Assembly (NCBI RefSeq): GCF_001435315.1
Contig: NZ_AZGK01000010.1
Span: 1 to 64,000, forward strand
DNA: 64,000 bases
Direction of reading: 5' to 3'
DNA from: Lentilactobacillus parabuchneri DSM 5707 = NBRC 107865
GTDB lineage: Bacteria; Bacillota; Bacilli; Lactobacillales; Lactobacillaceae
Shown: positions 47,180 to 55,397 of the stretch, piece after piece
Position numbering within the stretch: position 1 is the stretch's first letter
Layout: each line of letters starts with the position of its first letter
Position numbers and translations under genes: made by a program
The notes under the pieces: model-generated
Database searches by the model: none
Seen by the model: the letters and a program-made list of their open reading frames with translations, nothing else
Told to the model about the DNA's origin: nothing

Positions 47180-48508
47180 CTAAAATGCTGCGAACACAAA
47201 CTGAAGATTTAAGACTGTAATGATCGCCGTCAGTAGATAACCGATAATGGTGACGTATTTTTGATTGGTATGAACACCCATTAAATCCCGGTTGCTGGTC
47301 AATGCCACCATCGGAAATAAGGTAAATGGCAGTGCAATTGATAAGGCAATCTGGGCGTAAACAATAATTTGTTCAAAGTCATGATCGTTAAATCCAACCA
47401 AAAACCCAATTGCCAAAATCGGAATCAAAGTCACAAACCGGGTGAGCAATCGACGTTCCCAAAGCGGCAATCGAATATGGAGGTAACCCTCCATTACAAT
47501 CTGCCCAGACAAGGTGCTGGTAATTGAGGATATCATCCCCGTAATCAGTAACGCGAACGCAAACAATGTACTCATCAACGGACTTGCCAAGCTGCCAACC
47601 ACTGCCGAATTTTTCAATCCATTATAGACATCTTGAAATGCAGACAGCTGACCGCCAGTGTGAAAGAACAGCGTTCCACCCAATATCAGGAGTAAGGCGT
47701 TAATTAGGAACGCCGCCACCAAATGCACATTCGAATCCCATTTCGCAAACCGCAAAGCCTCTTTGACCTGCTTGGGATCGTGATAATCGTAACGGCGACT
47801 TTGCGCCAACGATGAATGCAAGTAAACGTTGTGCGGCATAATCGTTGCCCCAACAATCCCTAAACTCATAATCAGCATTTCATGATTGGTGAGAATTTTC
47901 GAAGTTGGCACCATACCGCTAATAATCTGCACCATATTCGGGTTGGATCGGCCAACTTCAATGCCAAAAATAATCCCAACCGTCAATATTGATGCCAAAA
48001 CAATTAATTCAATTCTTCTAATTCCAAATCTTAAAAATAATAGCACTAACAAAACATCTAAAATCGTTAATAAAATACCGTACAACAGTGGCAGGCCAAA
48101 TAAGAGTTTCAATGCAATCGCTGTTCCAACAACGCCTGTCATATCCGTCGCCATCATCGCTAATTCATTAATAATCCATAATGTATACCGGCCGGACTTG
48201 GGGACCTTCTGGGCAATCGCCTGGGCCAAATCCAAGCGTGCCACAACCCCCAATTTGATTGATAGCGTCTGCATAAACATTGCGACGAGAATGGACATCA
48301 GCAGAACCGATAATAATGAATATCGAAATTGACTACCACCCGACAAGGACGTGAGCCAGTTTCCGGGATCCATATAGCCAACGGCAACCAATGCGCCCGG
48401 TCCACTATAGGCTAAAAATTTTTGGACAAATGACGTTTCATAAACACTTGGAACCTCGACGCTTTGATTAATTTCGTCAAGGCTTCTATGCGTTTCATTT
48501 TGACTCAT
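47180..48508 (-). CDS. mntH: Nramp Mn(II)/Fe(II) transporter MntH
   Basis: A 442-residue Nramp transporter with intact metal-site motifs: MDPGNWLTS in TM1 and TIMPHNVYLHSSLAQSR in TM6. It imports Mn(II), and often Fe(II), with protons; manganese is central to oxidative defence in lactobacilli. The ATG overlaps the last base of the ferrochelatase stop, so the two are translationally coupled. It contrasts with the altered Nramp at 24863-26134. Confidence 0.95.
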   Translation of the reverse strand: MSQNETHRSLDEINQSVEVPSVYETSFVQKFLAYSGPGALVAVGYMDPGNWLTSLSGGSQFRYSLLSVLLMSILVAMFMQTLSIKLGVVARLDLAQAIAQKVPKSGRYTLWIINELAMMATDMTGVVGTAIALKLLFGLPLLYGILLTILDVLLVLLFLRFGIRRIELIVLASILTVGIIFGIEVGRSNPNMVQIISGMVPTSKILTNHEMLIMSLGIVGATIMPHNVYLHSSLAQSRRYDYHDPKQVKEALRFAKWDSNVHLVAAFLINALLLILGGTLFFHTGGQLSAFQDVYNGLKNSAVVGSLASPLMSTLFAFALLITGMISSITSTLSGQIVMEGYLHIRLPLWERRLLTRFVTLIPILAIGFLVGFNDHDFEQIIVYAQIALSIALPFTLFPMVALTSNRDLMGVHTNQKYVTIIGYLLTAIITVLNLQFVFAAF

Positions 48509-49461
48509 CAGTCAGCCCCCTCAGATAATTGTTTCACACTGAGATCGGCCAAGAACTGGCAAAAGTCATCACTTCCATTCATCGGCTTTACGGCATCAAA
48601 GGTATTGCCACCGCTAGCCTTGAAAGTTTGGTAATTTTGAACATTATTTTCTTCAAGTGTCTCCAGACAATCCTCAACAAAAGATGGTGTCACTAATAAC
48701 ACGCTTCGTTTGCCCATTGCCGCCAGTTCCATCAACGTATTCTTTAAATATGGCTTTAGCCATGGCATCGGTCCAAACTTTGACTGATAGACGGTCTGCA
48801 CCTTTTCTGCAGGAACCTTGCGGAGATATTTCTGAACCCCTTGGGTGGTTGCCACACATTCCTGAGGATAGGGGTCACCCTTCTTAACCATCGACATCGG
48901 AATGCCGTGGTAACTGAAGATAACCGCATCATAATCCTTCTTCGCGTATGCATCATCGACTTGCCGAGCTAAAATTTGTCGATAGGTTGGCTGATCATCA
49001 AAATTTTTAACCAGGTGTGTTTTAACCCCGGACGCCTGGACCTTTTCGATAATCGTATCGTGCGTACTCTGGGTATAATTAGGAAACAATGGAATAACAA
49101 CAATATCGCTATCCCCATTTTGATGCATTTGCCGCAACACGTCTACAATCCGTGGCTGCCCATAGTTCATCGCATACTGGACGTCCCAATCCGCCAAAAT
49201 CTGTTGAACTTTTTGCTGCATGATCTCTGTGTAAGCTGTTAATGGCGATCCCGCCTTAGTCCACATATGCTGGTAAAAAGTCGCTGAGCGCCAAGTCCGC
49301 ATGGGCAATACCATTCCACGCAAAATTGGCTGCCAAAACCATTTCGGCAGCGTCACAACATTTTGATCGCTTAAAAATTCTGTCAGATATGCTTTTACGT
49401 CGGTGTTGCTTGGTGAAACTGGTGACCCTAGATTCACCAGTAACAAGCCCTTTTTTCCCAT
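48508..49461 (-). CDS. hemH: Ferrochelatase
   Basis: A 317-residue ferrochelatase that inserts iron into a porphyrin. The active-site histidine is in VIFSYHGIPMS and the glutamate in TPSFVEDCLETLEE. The N-terminus LLLVNLGSPVSPSNTDVKAYL and FLSDQNVV follow the E. coli HemH pattern, and the tyrosine typical of Firmicute coproporphyrin ferrochelatases is not at that site. No other heme genes are in the window. The ATG at 49461 has GGAGGGG six bases before it. A promoter candidate is TTCACA, 16 bases, TATAGG near 49513-49486. Confidence 0.93.
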   Translation of the reverse strand: MGKKGLLLVNLGSPVSPSNTDVKAYLTEFLSDQNVVTLPKWFWQPILRGMVLPMRTWRSATFYQHMWTKAGSPLTAYTEIMQQKVQQILADWDVQYAMNYGQPRIVDVLRQMHQNGDSDIVVIPLFPNYTQSTHDTIIEKVQASGVKTHLVKNFDDQPTYRQILARQVDDAYAKKDYDAVIFSYHGIPMSMVKKGDPYPQECVATTQGVQKYLRKVPAEKVQTVYQSKFGPMPWLKPYLKNTLMELAAMGKRSVLLVTPSFVEDCLETLEENNVQNYQTFKASGGNTFDAVKPMNGSDDFCQFLADLSVKQLSEGAD

Positions 49462-49640
49462 GACGATCCCCTCCTCGCCGTATATCCTATATTTTAGAGG
49501 TTTCCTATGTGAAAAACAATTCAATACCTGTAAATAATTAAGGTAGGTACTGAAAAATTCTTTTTATCACTTAATTCTGCGTCAACCATGAAATTATGCG
49601 CCATGTTGGTTACAATGGAAAGTGGGAAGGACGTGATACC

Positions 49641-49937
49641 TTGAACGACTCCAAAGACTATCTGGATTTTTTTAACCAGACGTATAACGATCCCAGCAAG
49701 CATAGTGGGTACAGCACCAATAGTAATCTCCGGTTCGAAAGTCGAGCCGATGCCTTGGCGGTCAAAAATCTTTTGATCGAAAAAAGTCCAAGCGCAAAAC
49801 AATATGAGTTTAGTGTTGAATATATTAACCCGAATAAATCGATGCAGGTCGGCTGGTACATCACCGTCAAAAAAATTGAGCAGGAGCCGGTCAAGGATCC
49901 CGCTTCTAAACCAATAAAAAATAAAAAGAATCCATAG
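49641..49937 (+). CDS. Hypothetical small protein
   Basis: A 98-residue soluble protein of unknown family with a basic, proline-rich tail (PVKDPASKPIKNKKNP). The TTG at 49641 is preferred because GGAAGGA lies nine bases upstream; an ATG at 49596 gives 113 residues without a ribosome site. The core (LRFESRADALAVKNLLIEKS, then a beta-like stretch VGWYITVKKIE) has codon-like composition. Its neighbours give no functional hint. Confidence 0.6.
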   Translation: MNDSKDYLDFFNQTYNDPSKHSGYSTNSNLRFESRADALAVKNLLIEKSPSAKQYEFSVEYINPNKSMQVGWYITVKKIEQEPVKDPASKPIKNKKNP

Positions 49938-49994
49938 CCTTTTAACGTAATTAATATATAGACGGCTATGAGTTAAGTGTGTGGAGGTAAAGCA

Positions 49995-50843
49995 ATGGCA
50001 AATGATTCAATTCCAGAAATGACAATGAACGATGGCTACACCATCCCTGAAGTCCAGTTTGGCACCTACCAAATTCGCGGTGGCGCTGGACTTCAACAGG
50101 TCATGGAAGCTATCAAGCAAGGTTATCGAGGCCTTGATACGGCAACCAACTACGATAATGAGGGAATGGTTGGCGAAGCGATTCGTCGATCAGGCATGCC
50201 GCGGGCACATTTCTTTGTGACGTCTAAGTTACCAGGAAAGTATCATCAATACGATGAAGCTACAATGGCTATTCAAGAAACGCTGTATCGACTTGGTTTG
50301 GACTATTTGGATCTTTATCTCATCCACTGGCCGTTGCCAAAGCGCAATCACTACGTTGAGGCCTTTCAGGCAATGATTGATGCCCAGAAGCGCGGCTTAA
50401 TTCGCTCAATTGGCGTTTCTAATTTTGAACCGGAACATCTGGACCGGCTCATTAATGAAACCGGCGTTACACCGGCCGTTAACCAAATTGAAGTTCATCC
50501 TTACTGGAATAACGAGCGCATGGTTAACGAAGACCAAAAGCGCGGAATTGTCACCGAAGCGTGGAGTCCGCTTGGTCGAGGAAGTGCCGCATTAAAGGAA
50601 CCCGTGATCCAAGATTTGGCCAAAAAATATGACAAAAATGCTGCCCAAATCATTCTAAGGTGGCATTCTCAAAGAGGCGTTATTCCTGTTCCTCGTTCAA
50701 GTAATTTAGTTCACCAAAAATCAAATAAGGACATTTTTGACTTTAAGCTTACTGATCAAGAAATTCAGGCAATTAACCAATTATCAAAGCCTGATGGTCG
50801 AGTTGATGGCCAAGACCCTAATGAGTATGAAGAATTTGAATAA
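49995..50843 (+). CDS. Aldo/keto reductase, 2,5-diketo-gluconate reductase-like
   Basis: A 282-residue reductase of the AKR5 type. The tetrad is seen in GLDTATNYDNEGMVGEAI (Asp, Tyr), FVTSKLPGKYH (Lys) and DLYLIHWPLP (His); NQIEVHPYW and GVIPVPRSSN are the cofactor-end motifs. The ATG at 49995 has GGAGG seven bases before it. Substrate unknown. Confidence 0.9.
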   Translation: MANDSIPEMTMNDGYTIPEVQFGTYQIRGGAGLQQVMEAIKQGYRGLDTATNYDNEGMVGEAIRRSGMPRAHFFVTSKLPGKYHQYDEATMAIQETLYRLGLDYLDLYLIHWPLPKRNHYVEAFQAMIDAQKRGLIRSIGVSNFEPEHLDRLINETGVTPAVNQIEVHPYWNNERMVNEDQKRGIVTEAWSPLGRGSAALKEPVIQDLAKKYDKNAAQIILRWHSQRGVIPVPRSSNLVHQKSNKDIFDFKLTDQEIQAINQLSKPDGRVDGQDPNEYEEFE

Positions 50844-50982
50844 AATGGACCTTATTTTATGATTTAAAATGCAACTTTGACTTAGTCCCTTTGATCGGGC
50901 TTGGCCAAAGCTGTTTTAGTCACTGCTCTTAGCCGGTTCCCTGATTCCCACAACGCCAATCATGCTATTTAATGAACCATAT

Positions 50983-51011
50983 TTGCCACGTGCGCCATTC
51001 CATGATAGGAT
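50983..51011 (+). promoter_or_regulatory. Promoter of the second peptide-binding protein gene
   Basis: TTGCCA at 50983-50988 and TAGGAT at 51006-51011 are 17 bases apart. Transcription from here would pass through the hairpin at 51061-51095 before the gene. Confidence 0.5.
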
Positions 51012-51060
51012 AGTAGCCTTGGTACTAACAAATTCAAAGTAACTCAACAAATTAATAAAA

Positions 51061-51095
51061 AACTGACCAGCAGGTTTTTGATGCTGGCAGTTTTT
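51061..51095 (+). terminator. Terminator hairpin in the leader of the peptide-binding gene
   Basis: AACTGACCAGC and GCTGGCAGTT pair with one bulged base and are followed by TTTT. It lies 24 bases before the GTG start of the binding protein and after its likely promoter, so it may be a transcription attenuator; it could equally be a distant terminator for the preceding reductase gene. Confidence 0.6.
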
Positions 51096-51118
51096 ATGTC
51101 GAAAAAGAGGTTTAAATC

Positions 51119-52768
51119 GTGAAATTCAATAAACACTTACTAATGATCACTGGCGTTCTCGCTGTTATGCTGGTACTTGCCGGCTGCGGTAACAACAGCT
51201 CTTCCACTAAATCCAGTAAACAGATGGCAAAGGACCAAACGATCAATCTCAGTACCAGTTCAGAGATTTCTACTTTGGACATCGCTAAAGCCTCTGATAG
51301 CGGCAGCTTGACGCCCCTCTACCAAATTAGTGAAGGAATTTATCGCTTGGGGCCAAAATCAAAAATTGAAAACGCCCTCGCTACCAGCACCAAAGTTTCC
51401 AACGATGGCTTAACTTATACGTTCAAATTGCGGACAAACGACAAATGGAATAACGGCCAACCTGTGACCGCCAAAGACTTTGTCTACGGCTGGCGGCGAG
51501 TTGTCAATCCAAAAACGGCTGCTGGGTATTCCTATTTATTTGAAGGTGTCAAGAACTACAGTGCCATCCAAAAGGGCCATCTGTCTGCCAATAAATTAGG
51601 TGTTTATGCGCCAAACAGCCACACATTGGTGGTCAAACTTAGCCACCCGGTTCCTTACTTCAAACTATTACTGGCATTTCCAACCTTTTTCCCACAACAG
51701 GAATCCGCAGTTAAGAAGTATGGCAGTCGATATGGAACCAGTAGTGCAACCACCGCGTACAATGGTCCGTTTGTCCTCTCCAAATGGAACGGGACCAGCG
51801 ATACTTGGACTATGACAAAGAACCCCAATTATTGGGACAAGAAACACGTTAAGGCGCACCAACTCGACTTCCAAGTGATCAAAACACCAAGTACGGGATT
51901 GTCACTCTACCAACAAAATAAACTCGATGTGATTAGTCTATCGGGAGAAGAAGTCCCAACCTACAAGAATCGACCCGAGTTTAAAAAGTTTGTCGGCGGC
52001 TCGACCATGTACCTGGAGATGAACCAAAAACGGGTGAAGGCATTGAAGAATACCAAAGTTCGTCAAGCACTTTCTCGTATCATTAACAAACAAACTTTGG
52101 CCAGCCAAGTTCTTCGTGACGGCTCAACGGCACCCAAGGGATTTGTTTCAACCAACTTCTTCCGTAATCCAAAGACCGGTGCTGATTTTGCCAAGGATGC
52201 CTATGAAAAAGATGGGGTCGCCTATAATCAGTCCCAGGCGAAGAAACTTTGGCAGCAAGGCATGAAACAAGTTGGTCAAAAGAAGCTCCACTTATCGCTT
52301 CTAAGTGACGATACAGATCAGTCAAAAAAGACGACTCAATACCTGCAGAGTCAATTCAACAAGCTACCTGGATTGAGCATCACGATTCATAACGTACCCA
52401 CCAAGAGCAAATTGTCCCGCTCAACCAGCGGTGATTTTGACTTAGTCGTTTCCTCGTGGGGCGCTGACTTCGCGGACCCAATCAATTTCTTGGACCTGCT
52501 GACAAAGAGCAATCCAACTAACAACGGTCATTGGGTGAACGCGACTTACGATAAGTATATTGAAGCATCTAAGACAACCGATGCCAACAATCCTGACAAG
52601 CGTTATGACGATTTGGTGAATGCTGAAAAAGTCCTAATGAAAGATCAAGGAATTGTCCCACTGTACCAGCCAGCAACGACGCAACTCTGGCGGACGAATA
52701 TCCATGGATTTGTGTGGAATCCGGCCGGCATGAGCAACGGCTATAAAGGCTTGTACGTTACGAAATAA
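51119..52768 (+). CDS. Oligopeptide-binding lipoprotein OppA-like, solo
   Basis: A 549-residue family 5 solute-binding protein. The signal peptide MKFNKHLLMITGVLAVMLVL ends in the lipobox LAGC. Domain signatures include RTNDKWNNGQPVTAKDFVYG and RQALSRIINKQTLA. It starts at GTG with GAGGT seven bases upstream. No transport genes adjoin it. It is of the DppE/OppA branch and differs clearly from the 598-residue binding protein at 42716-44512. Confidence 0.9.
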   Translation: MKFNKHLLMITGVLAVMLVLAGCGNNSSSTKSSKQMAKDQTINLSTSSEISTLDIAKASDSGSLTPLYQISEGIYRLGPKSKIENALATSTKVSNDGLTYTFKLRTNDKWNNGQPVTAKDFVYGWRRVVNPKTAAGYSYLFEGVKNYSAIQKGHLSANKLGVYAPNSHTLVVKLSHPVPYFKLLLAFPTFFPQQESAVKKYGSRYGTSSATTAYNGPFVLSKWNGTSDTWTMTKNPNYWDKKHVKAHQLDFQVIKTPSTGLSLYQQNKLDVISLSGEEVPTYKNRPEFKKFVGGSTMYLEMNQKRVKALKNTKVRQALSRIINKQTLASQVLRDGSTAPKGFVSTNFFRNPKTGADFAKDAYEKDGVAYNQSQAKKLWQQGMKQVGQKKLHLSLLSDDTDQSKKTTQYLQSQFNKLPGLSITIHNVPTKSKLSRSTSGDFDLVVSSWGADFADPINFLDLLTKSNPTNNGHWVNATYDKYIEASKTTDANNPDKRYDDLVNAEKVLMKDQGIVPLYQPATTQLWRTNIHGFVWNPAGMSNGYKGLYVTK

Positions 52769-52774
52769 TGAAGC

Positions 52775-52844
52775 AAAAATCTAGGATCAGATTCCGTCAA
52801 AGCCACTTTTCGGCTGCTGACGAAACCCGATCCTAGATTTTTTT
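52775..52844 (+). terminator. Intrinsic terminator
   Basis: AAAAATCTAGGATC and GATCCTAGATTTTT enclose a 40-base region with a smaller inner hairpin and are followed by more T residues. Confidence 0.8.
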
Positions 52845-53074
52845 GTTTTCTATCACAAATTCCCGTTATTCCTGTGGTATGAACCACGAGGACGTCCCAG
52901 GTTAAGCAACGAACCAATCTGCCCGTAGTCGAAACTTTGGCAACATCGATCGAAACAACTTGCTTGTCCGTGTAACTTTGAATGATTCTGTGTGGCTGAA
53001 AAGATTGGGTTTGCCAGCCTTGGTTGAATGATTAGTTTAAATACTAAAAGAAAAGATTGTGACAGAAGGCGCCA
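52845..53074. other. Intergenic region of unknown content
   Basis: An 88-codon frame on the minus strand (53119-52853) has no ribosome site and unconvincing composition. A second minus frame reads QVVSIDVAKVSTTGR, faintly like the start of an IS110-type transposase, but it is short and without context. I see no supported feature. Confidence 0.3.
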
Positions 53075-53127
53075 TAACAAAAGTGATTCACCGAACAAAC
53101 TAAGTTGTCGATGAATCACTTTTGTTA
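53075..53127 (-). terminator. Perfect 16-bp inverted repeat after the MarR gene
   Basis: TAACAAAAGTGATTCA at 53075-53090 is exactly repeated inverted at 53112-53127 around a 21-base loop. It is 55 bases past the MarR gene stop and probably ends that operon, though the T-tract is only TTTTGTTA. Confidence 0.6.
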
Positions 53128-53182
53128 CAGTCTAAATCTAGTTGCTTTTAGAGATTGGTGTCGCAAAACTGCCTTTTATTCG

Positions 53183-53632
53183 TTATTTTTGTAGATTTTT
53201 CAAGCAAATTCCAAGCAAGGTCCTGAACGTTTCAACATCATTTTCAGTCATCCCCTTGGTCATCTGACCTTCAATCCGAACAAATATATTTTCAAAATCC
53301 TTTTGGTGTGCCTCCATTTGTTCTCGTGTCGTTTTTGTTAACTGAACCTGTTTGAATCTTTTGTCTTCAGATGATGGAAAAACGGTGATAAAATTATTTT
53401 CCCTCAATCGTTTGACTAGTCCGTTAATAGTTGGCCGGCTTAAATGAAATATATTTTCCAGATCACGCTGATAAACAATCGTTTCGGCGTGGGTTAACAG
53501 GTATCCCAACAGTCTAGCTTGTGCTCCGGTCAAACTTGGAACATCGGTTCTTGCAGAAAGTTGGTTATCCAGTTCCCGTTCAAACAGCGTATTAACAGCT
53601 TTGATTAATGGCCCTAATTGAAAATTATTCAT
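53183..53632 (-). CDS. MarR family transcriptional regulator
   Basis: A 149-residue MarR protein: dimerisation helices at the ends and a winged helix with LENIFHLSRPTINGLVKRLRENNFI and SSEDKRFKQVQLT. GAGGAG precedes the ATG. It is the third gene of an operon with two ABC exporter genes and very likely represses that operon through the twin palindromes upstream of the first gene. Confidence 0.92.
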   Translation of the reverse strand: MNNFQLGPLIKAVNTLFERELDNQLSARTDVPSLTGAQARLLGYLLTHAETIVYQRDLENIFHLSRPTINGLVKRLRENNFITVFPSSEDKRFKQVQLTKTTREQMEAHQKDFENIFVRIEGQMTKGMTENDVETFRTLLGICLKNLQK

Positions 53633-53645
53633 TTGTGCTCCTCTC

Positions 53646-55397
53646 TTATGCAGTTAGACTTTCAAATTGACTGTTGTACAGACTAGCATAGAAGCCATTT
53701 TCATTCATCAATTCTTGATGATTTCCTGTCTCTAAGATTTTACCATCTTTAAGCACAATAATTTTGTCGGCATTTTTGATTGTTGACAATCGATGGGCAA
53801 TTACCAGCGATGTGCGTCCTTTGGTCAAAATGTCCATGGCTTTTTGAAGCTGTTCTTCAGTTCGAGTATCAACTGAACTAGTAGCTTCATCCAAAATCAA
53901 CATTGGCCGATTTCGAACAAGCGCTCTTGCAATTGTCATTAACTGTTTTTGGCCAACAGATAGCGTTACTGAATCATTAAGAACGGTATCGTACCCTTTT
54001 GGCAACGTTCGGATAAAATGATCAATACCAACCGCTTTGGCCGCTTCAATTACTTGATCATCATCAATGTTTGGATCATTATATTTCAAATTGTTCATGA
54101 TGGTATCTTCAAAGAGCCAAGCATCCTGGAGAACCATATCAAACTGATCACGGATGCTTTGCTTCGTGATGGTGTTAATGTTTTTATTATCAATCTTAAT
54201 CGAGCCTTCGTCAATTTGATAAAAGCCCATTAATAAACTAATTAACGTCGTCTTTCCTGAACCTGTTGGGCCAACAATGGCTACTTTTTCGCCAGGTTCG
54301 ATATGGGCATTAAAGTCCTTAATAATTGTTTCATTGTGATTATAACCAAAAGAAACGTGTTCGAAATCAATCCGGCCTTTGACATCCTTTAATTCAGTGT
54401 CTGCATCCTGGTCAGCTTGATCATCTGGTTCTTCGAGAAACTCAAAGACTCGGTGCAATGCAGCTTTAGCTGACTGGAGGCTGGAAAATGCTTGAGTGAC
54501 TTGAGAAAGTGGTTGTGTGAAAATTCTAACATATACCATGAAGGCGACAACTACGCCGATTGAAATTGTATTGTTTAACACCAGCAAAGCGCCAATTACA
54601 CTCACGGAAACGTAACTTAAGTTCCCGATAAATGTCATCAATGGCTGCATAATTCCGGAAATGAATTGAGATTTCCAAACACTGCTTGCCAATTTCTGGT
54701 TGCGGTCTGTAAATTCTTTCTTCGCATTTTTAGTGCCATTATAAGTTTTGACCACCTGATGGCCGGAATAAACTTCTTCAACATAGCCCGATACGTCAGC
54801 GAGATTGTTCTGTTGCTGGTTAAAATACTTTTGAGAGTGCTGAAGAAGAACAACGGTTAGAACAATTCCGATAAAGGCGGACACAATTGCCGTGAGACTC
54901 AGAATCCAGTTAGTGACCGTCATCATGAGAATGGTTCCAACAATCAACACAATAGATGATATGAGTGTTCCTAAGCTTTGGTTGAGGGCCTGACCAAAAG
55001 TATCCAAGTCATTGGTAACCCGACTTAAGGTGTCACCCTCATCGTGCTTGTCATAATAGGAAATCGGTAAACGATTAATCTTCTGACTAATCTTAGTTCT
55101 CAAATCTCGGGTAAAATTCTGCGAAACATTTGCCATCAAAAACCCTTGTCCGTAAGACATCAGTGCGCCGACGCCATAGATGATCCCTAAGATTACCACA
55201 ATTCTCATAACCTGGCTGACATCAATGCTCCCCCGAAGCCCCTTGGAAATTAAGTTCGTAATTTTACTTAGTTGATTAGGACCCACAATTGTCGCAATAT
55301 TGCCAAATGCCGCAAGGAAAACAGCAATAATTACTTGAGGAATATAAGGTCTACCATATTTTTTGATACCGGGAATTAAATTCGTTTGTTTTGTCAT
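53646..55397 (-). CDS. Heterodimeric ABC exporter subunit (LmrD/EfrB-like)
   Basis: A 583-residue half-transporter: six membrane helices, then an ATPase with Walker A GPTGSGKTT, signature LSVGQKQ and Walker B MLILDEATSSVD. The catalytic Glu is kept but the signature is LSVGQ rather than LSGGQ, the pattern of the partner that carries the degenerate signature in LmrCD-type exporters. GGAGG precedes the ATG, which overlaps the stop of the first subunit. Multidrug or lipid export is expected. Confidence 0.93.
   Translation of the reverse strand: MTKQTNLIPGIKKYGRPYIPQVIIAVFLAAFGNIATIVGPNQLSKITNLISKGLRGSIDVSQVMRIVVILGIIYGVGALMSYGQGFLMANVSQNFTRDLRTKISQKINRLPISYYDKHDEGDTLSRVTNDLDTFGQALNQSLGTLISSIVLIVGTILMMTVTNWILSLTAIVSAFIGIVLTVVLLQHSQKYFNQQQNNLADVSGYVEEVYSGHQVVKTYNGTKNAKKEFTDRNQKLASSVWKSQFISGIMQPLMTFIGNLSYVSVSVIGALLVLNNTISIGVVVAFMVYVRIFTQPLSQVTQAFSSLQSAKAALHRVFEFLEEPDDQADQDADTELKDVKGRIDFEHVSFGYNHNETIIKDFNAHIEPGEKVAIVGPTGSGKTTLISLLMGFYQIDEGSIKIDNKNINTITKQSIRDQFDMVLQDAWLFEDTIMNNLKYNDPNIDDDQVIEAAKAVGIDHFIRTLPKGYDTVLNDSVTLSVGQKQLMTIARALVRNRPMLILDEATSSVDTRTEEQLQKAMDILTKGRTSLVIAHRLSTIKNADKIIVLKDGKILETGNHQELMNENGFYASLYNSQFESLTA

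Noticed and set aside
51020-51118. T-box or riboswitch before the OppA-like gene
   Set aside because: No T-box sequence or conserved riboswitch core is visible; only a hairpin with a T-run.
52853-53119. 88-codon frame and an IS110-like SIDVAK string as a transposase remnant
   Set aside because: Only a few residues fit, there is no start, no terminal repeat and no target duplication.
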